A stretch of DNA of 64,000 nt from Jiangella endophytica (GCF_003427025.1 NZ_QVAI01000013.1:1-64000), one strand, 5' to 3'; counted from the stretch's first letter, positions 25,954 to 35,859 are shown. Numbers and translations: made by a program. Notes: generated from the letters alone by a model not told the origin.

Positions 25954-26637
25954 GTCCCCCTGCTGCCCATTTTCTGAGCCGCGCACCCGCGCCTCAAGCG
26001 GACCAACGGGCGCTCCGCGCCGACGAGACCGCTTGACCCACGGCCGCACGGTCTCAGAACTGGCAGCTATCAGGGGGACGGGGGAGGTGTGGGCACGCCT
26101 CGTGCTTCGCAGCCGACGCTACGGTCGTTCGCGGACGTGGACCGGCCCATCGACGGCCGTCACCTCCACCCCACCGGTGCCGTTGGGGCTGCTGGTACCC
26201 GTGGTGGCTTGTGGACAGCCATGATCATCAACGATCGCTTACTTCACCAGGCGTTCTCCCCCTCCACCAGGCATGCATGCCTCGCAGAGCGAACACACTC
26301 CTGGGCAAGGCCCCCGAATCGCCGAGAAATCTCACCCACCGGACACCACACCTACCGCGACGGCCCCGACCATCAACCAAACGCCCCCCAGGGGAGCGTC
26401 GCAGGCGGCATAGGGCCACCGTCACACCACGACCAACGGCGCAAGACGGCGAACGGCCGGCGCCCCGGTTCGACGGCGCACCAAAAGGGGGCCGTGCCCG
26501 CACTCCCCCCGTCCCCCTGATAGCTGCCCGCACCGAGACCGCGAGGGTGCGGGTCAAGCGGCCATCGCCGGCGCGAAGCGCCCAACAGTCCGCTTGAGGC
26601 GCACCCTCGCGGCTCAGACAATCGGCAGCAGGGGGAC
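25954..26637 (+). repeat. Large intergenic repeat, copy 1 (684 bp, palindromic inverted ends)
   Basis: The terminal blocks 25954-26079 and 26511-26637 are inverted copies of each other. Each is an imperfect palindrome running from GTCCCCCTG to CAGGGGGAC. The core holds CCATGATCATCAACGATCGC and the palindrome AGGCATGCATGCCT. No transposase or convincing reading frame is present. It sits between the convergent 3' ends of the MFS and ABC operons. Together with the array it fills the 991-bp gap 25728-26718. Confidence 0.85.
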
Positions 26638-26718
26638 ACCCAACTGAGAACCCCCAGCCAACGCGCGCCCCCGGCCAACTTGCACCCCAAAGGGCACGGC
26701 AGCAAACCCCGGCGAACG

Positions 26719-27774
26719 TCAGGCAGCGACCATCGCCTTCGACGGCGGGGCGGCGATGACGTGAACGCGTTCCGGGTTGCGGCAGGCGACCCGGGCGGGC
26801 GCCCCCACCACGAGCGCCGACGCGTCGACGGACGTGGGCAGGGAGCAGACGACCCGCCGGCCGGCGCCGGTGAGCAGCTCCAGCCGGAACCTCGTGCCCT
26901 GGAAGCTCAGCAGGTGGATGGTGCCCTCGACGTGCCAGGCGGGACAGGCGTCGCCGGCGGGCACCAGTTCGAGGTCCTCGGGGCGGAGGACGGCTGTGCC
27001 GTCGACGTCGGCGTCGCGCGCGTCGTCGAGGATGCGGCCGCCGGCCGTCGGCAGCAGGTTGGCCTCCCCGAGGAAGCCGGCGACGTACTCGTCGACGGGA
27101 TGGCGGTAGAGATCCTCGGGCGAGGCGACCTGGACCAGGACACCGTCGCGCATGATCGCGACCCGGTCGGACATCGTCAGCGCCTCGGTCTGGTCGTGCG
27201 TCACCGACACCGTGGTGATGCCCACCTTGCGCTGGATGCGGGTGACCTCGACCTGCATCTGTTCGCGCAGCTGCTTGTCCAGCGCCGCCATCGGCTCGTC
27301 CAGCAGGAGGACGCCGGGGTTGGCCGCCAGCGCCCGGGCCAGGGCGACGCGCTGGCGCTGGCCACCGGACAACGACGCCGGCGAACGGTCGGCCATGCCC
27401 GGCAGCTGGACGAGCGCGAGCATCTCCTCGGCGACGGCGCGCCGCTCCTTCGCGGGACGCCGGGCGGCGCGCAGCGGGAACGCGACGTTGTCGCCCACCG
27501 ACATGTGCGGGAACAGCGCGTACGACTGGAAGACGACGCCGACGTTGCGCTTCTGCGGCGGCCGCTTGTCCACGTTGACACCGTCGAAGGTGAGGTGGCC
27601 GCTGTCGACCGCCTGCAGCCCGGCGACCACGTTCAGCAGGGTCGACTTGCCGCTGCCGCTGGCGCCGAGCAACGTCACGAACTCCCCCGGCTGGACGTCG
27701 AGCGACACGCCCTTGAGCACGTGGTTGTGGCCCAGTGTGACGTGCACGTCCGAGATCGAGAGGGCGATGGTCAT
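26719..27774 (-). CDS. ABC transporter ATP-binding protein, PotA-like
   Basis: This 351-residue ATPase has Walker A GASGSGKSTLLN, Q-loop VVFQSYALFPHMSV, signature LSGGQRQRVALARAL, Walker B GVLLLDEPMAALD and the H-loop SVTHDQTEAL. A C-terminal TOBE domain (VLRPEDLELVP onwards) regulates uptake in the PotA/FbpC group. ATG 27774 overlaps the permease stop as ATGA. It is the only importer ATPase in the window, so it probably powers uptake by all three binding proteins. Confidence 0.94.
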   Translation of the reverse strand: MTIALSISDVHVTLGHNHVLKGVSLDVQPGEFVTLLGASGSGKSTLLNVVAGLQAVDSGHLTFDGVNVDKRPPQKRNVGVVFQSYALFPHMSVGDNVAFPLRAARRPAKERRAVAEEMLALVQLPGMADRSPASLSGGQRQRVALARALAANPGVLLLDEPMAALDKQLREQMQVEVTRIQRKVGITTVSVTHDQTEALTMSDRVAIMRDGVLVQVASPEDLYRHPVDEYVAGFLGEANLLPTAGGRILDDARDADVDGTAVLRPEDLELVPAGDACPAWHVEGTIHLLSFQGTRFRLELLTGAGRRVVCSLPTSVDASALVVGAPARVACRNPERVHVIAAPPSKAMVAA

Positions 27775-28646
27775 GGCGTGACTCCTTCCAGCGCGGGCGT
27801 GCGCTCGGCGGGGCGAGCCGAGGCCGCACGGCGCGCGCGGCGCCGCCTGACGGCGTTGCTCAGGGGAATGACGGCGAGCACGAGGATGGCGAGGATCGAG
27901 ACGAGCGTGGACGCCGCGGTCAGCTCGGGCGAGAACGCCTCCTGCGACGCGTTCAGCATCCGCAACGGCAGCGTCTGCTCGCCCGGCGGCATGAGGAAGA
28001 CGGCGAGGACGACCTCGTCGAAGACCACCACGAACGCGAACAGCGCACCCGACAGCAGGTACGGCACCAGCGCCGGCAACTCGATCTTCCACAGGATCAG
28101 CGGCCACCGCGCGCCGAGCGTGCGCGCCGCCGGTCGCAGCGCGGGATCGATGCGGGCGATGCCGCCGGAGACGATGACGAAGACGTACGGCAGTGCGACG
28201 AGCGCGTGCCCGATGATCAGCGTGACCAGCGTGCCGCGCAGGAAGCCGAGGTCCATGTTCACGCCGTAGAGACCGACGGCGTAGGCGATCGGCGGCAGCG
28301 CGATCGGCACGATGAACAGGGTGCGGATCCAGCGTTGCGCCAGGCGGCTGCGCACCCGTGTCAGGCCGAGCGCGCCCAGCGTGCCCAGGACCGTGGCGAT
28401 GGCGGTCGAGACCGTCGCCGTCCACAGCGACAGCCGGAACGACTCCATCCACCGGCTGTCGGTGAGCACCTCGGTGTACCACTGCAGCGAGAAGCCCTCG
28501 GGCGGGAACAGGATGAAGCTCCCCCCGGTCCACGACGTGGCGACGAGGATGAGGAAGGGGACGATCAGCAGCAGGCTCGCGAGTATCGCCACCACGACGA
28601 CGGGCACCCGGTACCAGCCGAGACTGCGACCGACAGGCGTGCTCAT
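27771..28646 (-). CDS. ABC transporter permease, PotC-like
   Basis: This 291-residue inner-membrane permease has six predicted helices and the EAA loop (ARTLGARWPLILWKIELPALVPYLLSG region, about 175-200) that contacts the ATPase. It forms a heterodimer with the following PotB-like permease. It ends by overlapping the ATPase start and lies 4 bp after the other permease gene. Confidence 0.93.
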   Translation of the reverse strand: MSTPVGRSLGWYRVPVVVVAILASLLLIVPFLILVATSWTGGSFILFPPEGFSLQWYTEVLTDSRWMESFRLSLWTATVSTAIATVLGTLGALGLTRVRSRLAQRWIRTLFIVPIALPPIAYAVGLYGVNMDLGFLRGTLVTLIIGHALVALPYVFVIVSGGIARIDPALRPAARTLGARWPLILWKIELPALVPYLLSGALFAFVVVFDEVVLAVFLMPPGEQTLPLRMLNASQEAFSPELTAASTLVSILAILVLAVIPLSNAVRRRRARRAASARPAERTPALEGVTP

Positions 28647-28650
28647 CGCC

Positions 28651-29553
28651 TCACCCCCACTTCTCGCTGACGCGGAACAGGCGGTCGGCGATGAGGTAGA
28701 CGATCATCGTCCCGCCCACGAGCAGGATGCTCATCGCCGCGCCGATGTCCGGCCGGTTCGCCTGGTTCATCTGGGCGTTGATGACCCCCGACACCGTCAT
28801 GTTGCCGGGCCCGCCGAGCAGCAGGGGCGTGACGTAGAAGCCCAGCGACATGACGAACACGAGGACGCCGCCGCTCAGCACCGACGGCAGGATCTGCGGC
28901 CAGGTCACCGCCCGGAACGTCAGCAGCGGACCGGCGCCGAAGATCGTGGCCGCGTTGAGCTGCTCGCGGTCGAGCGACTGCAGTGCCGACATCACCGGCA
29001 AGACGGCGAACGGCAGCATGACGGCCACCATCGCCGGATACATGCCCAGTGTCGTCTGGTAGAGCTCGATCGGCTCGTCGGCCAGGCCGAACAGGCCGAG
29101 GAACCAGTAGATGGCGCCGCGGGGCAGCTCGAGCAGCATCCAGCCGAACGAGCGGACCATGATCGACGTCCACAGCGACAGGATCAGCGCCGCGAGCAGC
29201 GCGAAGCGCAGCCAGGCCGGCGACGCGACGACCGCGAGGCCGTAGGCCGTCCCCAGCACCATCGTCAGGACCATGACGACCACGGCCATGACGACGGTGC
29301 GCATGAGCGAGCCGGCGAACGCGGGCACGTCGAGCGCATCGATGTACGCCGATCCACCGCCCTCCAGCGACTGGATCACCAGCGTGACCAGCGGGAAGCC
29401 GAGCGCGAGGGCGAAGAAGACGAGTGGCGGCCACAGCAGCCACCGCGACTCAGCGGCGGTCGTCCCCGGTGGCCGGCGCACCGGTGCTATCCCGCGTGCT
29501 CGCGGCATGGCGGTCCCTGGCGTGGTCACGGCGTCATGCTCCTGGATCGACAT
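28651..29553 (-). CDS. ABC transporter permease, PotB-like
   Basis: This 300-residue permease has six helices, the first at about 38-60 (LLWPPLVFFALALGFPLVTL). Its EAA-type loop contains NAATIFGAGPLLTFRAVTWP. The N-terminus is unusually long and basic (about 35 residues) before the first helix, so a later start is possible. It is 51 bp downstream of its binding-protein gene. Confidence 0.92.
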   Translation of the reverse strand: MSIQEHDAVTTPGTAMPRARGIAPVRRPPGTTAAESRWLLWPPLVFFALALGFPLVTLVIQSLEGGGSAYIDALDVPAFAGSLMRTVVMAVVVMVLTMVLGTAYGLAVVASPAWLRFALLAALILSLWTSIMVRSFGWMLLELPRGAIYWFLGLFGLADEPIELYQTTLGMYPAMVAVMLPFAVLPVMSALQSLDREQLNAATIFGAGPLLTFRAVTWPQILPSVLSGGVLVFVMSLGFYVTPLLLGGPGNMTVSGVINAQMNQANRPDIGAAMSILLVGGTMIVYLIADRLFRVSEKWG

Positions 29554-29604
29554 TGCTCGGGTGTTTCGGGACGATCCGCGCGGGCGTCGTCATGGGGTCG
29601 CTCG

Positions 29605-30684
29605 TCACCCGGCCAGCCAGGCCGTGTACGCGGTCAGCAGGTCCTCGTAGTTCTCGCCGCGCCACTGGTTGTCCCAATGCAGCACCTGGTCCTCGTGCTC
29701 GGGCGAGTTCACCACGTTGGCCGCGACGTCTTCGGGGATGTGGTCGAAGACCTCGGAGTTCACCGGGCCGTACAGCGTGCGCTCGGTGAAGTCCGCCTGC
29801 CGCTCCGGGTCGTTCATCCAGCCGGCGAGGGCGGTGACGGCGTCCGGGTTGCCGGAGACCGCGGGGAAGGCGAAGCCGGACGGGACGACGAACGCCTCGT
29901 TCCACTGGATCGTGACGTCCTCACCGGCGTTCATCAGTGCCGTGTACTGGCCCGTCACGGTCACCGCGATGGCGGCGCTGCCGCTGACCAGCAGCTGCTG
30001 CACCTCCGGGTAGGCCTGATAGAACACCAGGTCGTCGCGGATGGTGTCGAGCTTGGCCTCGGCGCGCGGAATGTCGAGGGGGTAGAGGTCGTCCGGCGCG
30101 ACGCCGTCGGCCAGCAGCGCGATCTCGTACGACGCGTCGAAGCTGCCCGGCGCCCCCGGCCAGGCACGCGTGCCCGGGAACGCCTCGGTGTCGAAGAAGT
30201 CCGCCCAGGTCTGCGGGCCGCCATCCGGGAAGGTGTCGGTGAGCCAGCCCTGCGCGATCCCGAAGACGAAGCCCCCGACGACGTACGGCCGCAACTCCTC
30301 GGGCAGCAGGTCTCCGCGCATCTCCTCCGGGAGCTCGAGGAGGTTGTCCGTGTGGGTCAGCGTCTCGGCGGCGCTGGACTGGAAGACGTCGTAGTCGCCG
30401 TCCTCGCCGTCGAGCATGCCCATGTAGATGGCGTCCTCGATGGCGACGGAGACCACCTCGACACCGGTCTCGTCCTGGAAGCCGTCGAAGTACGCCGCCT
30501 GCCGGCTCTCGTTGGTCGGACCGCCGTAGTCGGCAAAGATGATCTCGCCGCTCAGGTCGGACCCGCCGCTCGCACCGGCCGACGCGGTGTCGTCGGAGCC
30601 CGCGCAGCCGGCGGCCAGGGCGGTGACCAAGGTGAGAGCGATGCCGGCCATCGCGGCACGGCGCACTCGGATGAAGCCTGCCAT
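29605..30684 (-). CDS. ABC transporter substrate-binding lipoprotein 1, PotD-like
   Basis: This 359-residue lipoprotein has a signal peptide with lipobox LAAGC (Cys about 27). The mature part is a type II periplasmic-binding fold: SGEIIFADYGGPTNESRQAAYF, TWADFFDTEAFPG, EIALLADGVAPDDLYPLD and the hinge strand ITVTGQYTALMNAG-like segment. It resembles PotD-type proteins that bind polyamines or other cationic or amide ligands. It leads the importer operon under a double GGATCC operator and is closest to the paralogue at 37257. Confidence 0.92.
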   Translation of the reverse strand: MAGFIRVRRAAMAGIALTLVTALAAGCAGSDDTASAGASGGSDLSGEIIFADYGGPTNESRQAAYFDGFQDETGVEVVSVAIEDAIYMGMLDGEDGDYDVFQSSAAETLTHTDNLLELPEEMRGDLLPEELRPYVVGGFVFGIAQGWLTDTFPDGGPQTWADFFDTEAFPGTRAWPGAPGSFDASYEIALLADGVAPDDLYPLDIPRAEAKLDTIRDDLVFYQAYPEVQQLLVSGSAAIAVTVTGQYTALMNAGEDVTIQWNEAFVVPSGFAFPAVSGNPDAVTALAGWMNDPERQADFTERTLYGPVNSEVFDHIPEDVAANVVNSPEHEDQVLHWDNQWRGENYEDLLTAYTAWLAG

Positions 30685-30730
30685 GGGAAGCGGTCCTCCT
30701 CGATCGGCCGGGGCTCACGGTTACATTCAG

Positions 30731-30759
30731 TGGATCCAATCTAGGCGTCTATGGATCCT
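30731..30759 (-). promoter_or_regulatory. Double GGATCC operator of ABC importer operon
   Basis: GGATCC at 30732-30737 (in TGGATCCAAT) and 30753-30758 (in ATGGATCCTA) start 21 bp apart, 48-74 bp before the binding-protein start. Read on the minus strand, a TAGATT -10-like hexamer (30738-30743) directly abuts the downstream box, so regulator binding would block RNA polymerase. Confidence 0.75.
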
Positions 30760-30816
30760 AGAGCGTATCCGGGATGTTTCACCTCTGCAACAGTCGTTCC
30801 GATTCACGCGCGGAGG

Positions 30817-33099
30817 TCAGTCGCCGAGGACGGGCGCGCCGGACACGAACCTGTCGACGACGTTGCCGAGCAGCCGGGACACCGACGTCTCGCCGTCGTC
30901 GCCGTCGCGCAGCGCCCCGGCGAAGGCGATCGATCCGGTCGAGAACACCGCTCCGCCGCCGGCCCGCGGCACCAGGACGAGGTCCGACCGCACCCTCGGG
31001 TTGCGGGCGCCGCCCAGGATCCTGCTCGTCATGTTGAAGTTCTCGCGCGCCTCGAGCATGTCGTCGCCGTGACCGACGGACGTGGCGAGGACGACGGCGT
31101 CGGGCGACGTGCCCAGCTGAGGGCTGGCCGAGTCGATCTCCAGCCCGGCGGCGCCGCCGGAGACGCCGTAGCGCCCGAAGTCCGTCCCGCCGTCCGGGCC
31201 CAGGACGCCGTCGAACACCCAGGCCACGCGCGGATCGCCGGTGGCACGCCGGTACCCCGCGGAGGCGCCGGGGTTGCCCGCCGCGACGAACCCGACGCCG
31301 AACGTCTTCTGCGGGGCGCGCCCGCGGAAGCGCCAGATCCCGCCCGGCTCGCCGGTGAACGACAGGTGGTACTCCCCCGGGTCGGCGCACCAGGCCTGCG
31401 TGCCACCCCATCGACGGATCTCGATGACCTGCTCGTCCTCCGGGTCGTAGGCCGTGACCCAGTACATCCCGTTGCCACCGAGGTAGAGCAGCCGGCCGCC
31501 GGTCGACACGTAGCGCTCGTACGCGTCCAGCATCGGACCGCTCGCGTACTCCGGGTGCGAGCCGGTGAGCACCGCCGCGTACCGCGCGAGCAGGCCGGCG
31601 CCCTCGCGGTGCAGCTCGAGGTCGGTCACGACGTCGTACGGCCGGCCGGTGCGTTCGAGCCAGTCGACGATCTGCAGGTCGCCGGTGAACTGCCAGACCG
31701 GCGCGTTGTGGTCGTAGACGCGCTCGCGCATGGTCAGGATCGGCCGGCGCCAGCTGGAGTAGAACACCGGCGAACCGTCGCCGTGCACCTCGTACAGCGA
31801 CGAGCCCAGGTCGCGGCGCGCGTTGCGGAACAGCTCGAAGTCGTCGAGCGTGGGCACCATCTGGCTCCACACCTGCGTACGCGGGCTGTCGACGCCCACG
31901 TGGTCGTTGGCGTACGCGAGGTAGGAGTTCGTCGGCAGCACGAGCAGCAGCGGCGCGGTGGCGGTCCCCTCCGGCGGCCCGACGAACACCGGCACGAGGT
32001 CCTCGGTGTCATCGTCGGCCGTGAGCCGGACCGCGTACACGCCGCTGCGCAGGTCCGGCGGCAGCGCGATGCCGACCTGCGAGCGCCAGCCGCAGTCGGT
32101 CAGGTCGTCGCGGTGAACGTGGATCGCCGCGTACTCGTCCGGTGCGAACCGCGCATCGGTGACCTCACCGCGCCAGCCTGACGCGGTGACGGCGCGGTGC
32201 GGATGCTGCGCGGCCACGCCGTGCCGGCCGTGGCCGCTCGCGTCCGTGACGTGCGTGGTGGCGGCGACCCCGGCGGGCCCGATGCCCGCGCCGAGGTCCC
32301 AGGCCGCGACGACGGCGGGATGCCCGGCCAGGTCCGCGCGCGAGCCCTCGGCCGTCGCGTCGGCCACGATCACCGGGTTCTCGACGCGGCCGTCGAAGCT
32401 CAGTTCGGGCTCGCGGCCGTCGCGCAGCGACCGGCAGCCCCACAGCAGCGGCCCGCGCGCCGGCACGACCGGCGAGCCGACGACGACCGACGCCGACGCG
32501 GGTCCGGCCGGCGGCCGCACGAACCGGTTGGCCGCCAGCGTGCCGGCCGGGCTCACCTCGATCCCCAGCCGCTCGCCGGGACGGCCGGGGATGGTGGCCC
32601 GGATCTCGACCCAGCAGCCCGGCGCCAGCGGCTCCCCCACGGCCAGACTCACCGGGCCGGACCTCGTGCACAGGCCGGCGCTCGCCCGGCCGTCCGGGGT
32701 CAGGCCCACCCACCAGCCGGTGCCGTCGGACGCGTGCGCGATCGCGACCTGCGGACCGTGTGCGGGGTCGCCCGGGGTGGTGGGCATGAGCGCGAGCGCG
32801 ACGACGAGACCGTCCGCCCCGATCGGCGGGACGCCGTCGACGCGCACGTAGGAACCGGGGGCGGTCGACTGGTGGAGACCGGGCGCCATCACCGGGACGA
32901 CGCCGGGCACCTCCTCGACGTGCTGGCGGACACCGGCGGACGGGATCTCCAGCGCCAGCAACCGCACCAGGTCACCGCGCCAGCGCCCCGCGCGCGTGCT
33001 CACGTGCAGGCCGACGGTGTCACCCGGCCGGTAGGAGACGCGGTCGGTGTAGCCCATGACCCGTGCCGGGACGACCACCGGGCGCGTCTGCTCACCCAT
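30817..33099 (-). CDS. dmfA2: N,N-dimethylformamidase large (beta) subunit homologue
   Basis: This 760-residue protein matches the length and plan of the dimethylformamidase large subunit: a beta-sandwich first half with a LamG-like region (about 95-330) and a second half with a ThuA/GATase-like fold (about 380-760). The three iron ligands recalled for the Paracoccus enzyme (two Tyr, one Glu) have counterparts at near-identical spacing: Tyr396 in NSYLAYAND, Tyr436 in SSLYEVHG and Glu517 in GSHPEYAS. The expected reaction is hydrolysis of N-alkylformamide to amine and formate. No small subunit gene is adjacent; a candidate lies at 44945. It is third in the operon starting at 35834. Confidence 0.87.
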   Translation of the reverse strand: MGEQTRPVVVPARVMGYTDRVSYRPGDTVGLHVSTRAGRWRGDLVRLLALEIPSAGVRQHVEEVPGVVPVMAPGLHQSTAPGSYVRVDGVPPIGADGLVVALALMPTTPGDPAHGPQVAIAHASDGTGWWVGLTPDGRASAGLCTRSGPVSLAVGEPLAPGCWVEIRATIPGRPGERLGIEVSPAGTLAANRFVRPPAGPASASVVVGSPVVPARGPLLWGCRSLRDGREPELSFDGRVENPVIVADATAEGSRADLAGHPAVVAAWDLGAGIGPAGVAATTHVTDASGHGRHGVAAQHPHRAVTASGWRGEVTDARFAPDEYAAIHVHRDDLTDCGWRSQVGIALPPDLRSGVYAVRLTADDDTEDLVPVFVGPPEGTATAPLLLVLPTNSYLAYANDHVGVDSPRTQVWSQMVPTLDDFELFRNARRDLGSSLYEVHGDGSPVFYSSWRRPILTMRERVYDHNAPVWQFTGDLQIVDWLERTGRPYDVVTDLELHREGAGLLARYAAVLTGSHPEYASGPMLDAYERYVSTGGRLLYLGGNGMYWVTAYDPEDEQVIEIRRWGGTQAWCADPGEYHLSFTGEPGGIWRFRGRAPQKTFGVGFVAAGNPGASAGYRRATGDPRVAWVFDGVLGPDGGTDFGRYGVSGGAAGLEIDSASPQLGTSPDAVVLATSVGHGDDMLEARENFNMTSRILGGARNPRVRSDLVLVPRAGGGAVFSTGSIAFAGALRDGDDGETSVSRLLGNVVDRFVSGAPVLGD

Positions 33100-33135
33100 G
33101 GCGACGTCGCCCGCTCATGACATCAGTCGGTCGCC

Positions 33136-34716
33136 TCATGCGGCGAAGACCTCGCGCCCGCCGACGACGGTCCGCAGCACCGTCGCGGCGGCCAGCTCGT
33201 CGTCGCCGGCGTCCACCGGGTCGGCGCTGACCTCGACCCAGTCGGCGAGCTTGCCTGGTGCGAGGCTGCCGCGCACCTCGTCGGCGAAGCAGTAGTAGGC
33301 CGAGCCGAGGGTCCACATGCGCAGCGCCTCGGCCGGCGTGAGCGCCGAGTGCGCGCCGAGCACGCCGTCGCCGCCACGGATCCGCCGGGTCCGCGCCTGC
33401 CACATGCCGAACAGCGGTGACATCGGGAAGTCGGGGCCGTCGGAGCCACCGGCCAGGCACACGCCGGCGTCCGCCCACGCCCGCAACGGCGCCAGGCCCT
33501 CGGCCGCGGACCCGAACCGGTCGGCGATGCCGGCGCCGACCCGCCAGTGCATGGACGGCTGGGTCGACAGGACGACGCCCAGGCGGGCCGCCAGGGCCAT
33601 CGAGTCCGCCGACGGCCACAGATAGGCGTGCATGATCGAGAAGCGCAGGTCGCGGATCGGGTGCCGCCGGTCGGCCTGCTGGAAGCAGTCCAGGACGATC
33701 CGCACCGCCTCGTCGCCGACGGTGTGCACGGCCAGCGACCAGCCGCGCGCGGCACAGTGGTCGACGAGCGCCTGGAACGTCTCGGTGGAGCAGACCTGTG
33801 TGCCGTGGTAGCCGGGCTTCCCGGGCCACTCACGGCTCAGCAGCGCCGTGCCGAACCCGCCGGTGCCGTCGAAGTACACCTTGAGCGGCCCGATCCGCAG
33901 CCGCTCGTCACCGAAACCGGTGACCGTGCCCAGTCCGGCCAGGAACTCCTCCGGCGCCGGCGCGGTGTCGACGAGCGGCATCGCGAGCGTGCGCAGGGTG
34001 AGGGTGCCGCGGGCCCAGGCCTCCTGGTAGACGGCCAGCTCGGCCGGGCTCAGCCCCGGCTCGGCGCCGCCGACGATGCCCAGTCCGTGCAGGTAGGTCT
34101 GCGCCTCGGCGAGCGCCGCGTGCAGCTCGTCGCGGTCCACCGGCGGCACGTGCGAGAAGACGAGGTCGGCCGCGGGGCGCTCGACCAGCACGCCGGTCGG
34201 CTCGCCGCGGGCGTCGCGCTCGATGGTGCCACCGGGCGGGTCCGGCGTCGACCGATCGATCCCGCATCGCTTCAGCGCCGCCGTGTTGACGATGGCGTCG
34301 TGCGTGCGGCGGTCGAGGTACAGCGCGGTCGAGCCCGAGACCGGGTCGAGGTCGTCCCGGTTCGGGAGCCGGCCCTCGGCGAGGTCCTCGGCGTGGAAGT
34401 GGGCGCCGACGACGGCCCAGTCGAGCCCGGGCCGATCGGCCAGCCAGTCCCGGACGCGCTCGACGACCTCACGTACCGACCCGGCGTCGGAGATCGTCAG
34501 CCGCCGCCGCTCCAGGCCGACGACGAGCGTGTGCAGGTGGGCGTCGACGAAGCCGGGCACGACGACGCCGCGAGCCTCGTCGACCCGGGCCGACGGGTCG
34601 AGCTCACGCACCGCCGCCAGGTCTCCGGTCGCGACGACGCGGTCGCCGTGCACCAGCATCGCCTCGGCCAGCGGCCGCGCGTCGTCCATCGTGCGGATCC
34701 GGCCGCGGACGATCAC
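33136..34716 (-). CDS. Amidohydrolase family 3 (YtcJ/NfdA-like)
   Basis: This roughly 526-residue enzyme has the full metal set: HxH in VDAHLHTLVVG, Lys in IGPLKVYFDGTGG, His in LAVHTVGDEA and SIMHAYLW, and Asp in LAGGSDGPDF. This subfamily includes N-substituted-formamide deformylases, which suits its place between a binding protein and a dimethylformamidase-like gene. GTG 34716 gives the usual short lead to VRGRIRTMDD. An upstream TTG at 34755 overlaps the binding-protein stop (TTGA) and is a real alternative. Neither start has a clear ribosome site. Confidence 0.85.
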   Translation of the reverse strand: MIVRGRIRTMDDARPLAEAMLVHGDRVVATGDLAAVRELDPSARVDEARGVVVPGFVDAHLHTLVVGLERRRLTISDAGSVREVVERVRDWLADRPGLDWAVVGAHFHAEDLAEGRLPNRDDLDPVSGSTALYLDRRTHDAIVNTAALKRCGIDRSTPDPPGGTIERDARGEPTGVLVERPAADLVFSHVPPVDRDELHAALAEAQTYLHGLGIVGGAEPGLSPAELAVYQEAWARGTLTLRTLAMPLVDTAPAPEEFLAGLGTVTGFGDERLRIGPLKVYFDGTGGFGTALLSREWPGKPGYHGTQVCSTETFQALVDHCAARGWSLAVHTVGDEAVRIVLDCFQQADRRHPIRDLRFSIMHAYLWPSADSMALAARLGVVLSTQPSMHWRVGAGIADRFGSAAEGLAPLRAWADAGVCLAGGSDGPDFPMSPLFGMWQARTRRIRGGDGVLGAHSALTPAEALRMWTLGSAYYCFADEVRGSLAPGKLADWVEVSADPVDAGDDELAAATVLRTVVGGREVFAA

Positions 34717-34751
34717 CCGGTGATCGTCCGCGGCCGGTGCGGCGGGCGGGG

Positions 34752-35834
34752 TCAACCGGCCAGCCACGTCGTGTACCAGTTGAGCAGGTCCTCGGTCACC
34801 TCGGAGCGGGCCTTCGAGTCCTGGTAGACCACCTCGGTGTGGCTCGGGGCGTTGACGAGGTTGTCCTGGACGTCCTCGGGGATGAACTCGTACGCCTCCG
34901 GGTTGCCGGGGCCGTAGTTGGTGCGCGCGGCGAACTCCGCCTGCAGCTCCGGGTCGTGGAAGACCTCGGTGAGCGCCAGGATGTTGTCGGGGTTCGGCGC
35001 CTCCTTCGGGATCGCGATCACGTTCGGCGCCACGACCGCCTGGTTCCAGGAGACCGTGACGTCCTCGCCGGCGTTGCGCAGCGCCGCGAACTGGCCGCTC
35101 GGGCCGACGGCGATCGCGGCCGTGCCGGAGACGAGCAGCTGCTGGATCTCCGGGTAGGACGTGTAGAACACCATCTCCGGCCGCAGCTCGTCGAGCTTCG
35201 CCGAGCAGCGGTCGAAGTCCAGCGGGTACAGCTCCTCGGGCGCGACGCCGTCGGCGAGCAGCGCGATCTCGCACGAGCTGTCGTAGCTGCCCGGCGTGCC
35301 CGGCCAGGCCCGCTTGCCCGGGTAGGTCCCGACGTCCCAGAAGTCGGCCCACGTCTGCGGGCCGCCGTCGGGGAACGTGCTGGTGAGGTACCCCTGTGCG
35401 TGACCGACGAAGAACGTGCCGAAGGCGTAGGCACGGATGTCATCCGGCAGCGCCTCGTCCTGGAACTCCGCCGGGATCTGGATGACGTTGTCCATGTTGG
35501 CGTAGACCAGGTCGAGACCGACGTGCGTCGCGTCGTAGTCGCCGGGCTCGCCGGACATCATCGACTCCTGCATGGCGTCGTTGACCACGACGGAGGTGAC
35601 CTCCACCCCGGTGTCGTCGGCGAACGGCGCGAAGTAGATCTCCTGGCGGGCCTCGTTGGTGGGCCCGCCGAAGTCGGACCAGATGATCTCGCCGCTCAGC
35701 TCGGCGGCGTCGCCGCCACTGCTGGTCTGCGGCTCGTCCGCGTCATCGCCGCAGCCCGCGAGCAGGGCGATGCTGGCCACCGCGGCACCGAGCCCGGTGC
35801 CCGCTCGGCGTAGGTCCCTGCGTGTGAGCGCCAT
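34752..35834 (-). CDS. ABC transporter substrate-binding lipoprotein 2, PotD-like
   Basis: This 360-residue lipoprotein has a signal peptide carrying RR near the start (TRRDLRRAG) and lipobox LLAGC. The core (SGEIIWSDFGGPTNEARQ, TWADFWDVGTYPGKRAWPG) matches the other two paralogues. It alone carries two cysteines 26 residues apart (SSCEIALLADG and DFDRCSAKLDE), a likely disulphide near the pocket. No permease is encoded beside it, so it presumably docks on the importer at 26719-29553. It leads its own operon. Confidence 0.9.
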   Translation of the reverse strand: MALTRRDLRRAGTGLGAAVASIALLAGCGDDADEPQTSSGGDAAELSGEIIWSDFGGPTNEARQEIYFAPFADDTGVEVTSVVVNDAMQESMMSGEPGDYDATHVGLDLVYANMDNVIQIPAEFQDEALPDDIRAYAFGTFFVGHAQGYLTSTFPDGGPQTWADFWDVGTYPGKRAWPGTPGSYDSSCEIALLADGVAPEELYPLDFDRCSAKLDELRPEMVFYTSYPEIQQLLVSGTAAIAVGPSGQFAALRNAGEDVTVSWNQAVVAPNVIAIPKEAPNPDNILALTEVFHDPELQAEFAARTNYGPGNPEAYEFIPEDVQDNLVNAPSHTEVVYQDSKARSEVTEDLLNWYTTWLAG

Positions 35835-35859
35835 GTCGAACCCTTTCTCCGCAAGAATG

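Noticed and set aside
26211-26597. Possible conserved protein in the core of the large repeat (also at 44189-44494 and 54615-54818)
   Set aside because: The frame is broken by an indel in copy 3, overlapping frames are equally open, and most of it spans palindromic DNA. It reads as shadow coding of a conserved DNA element.
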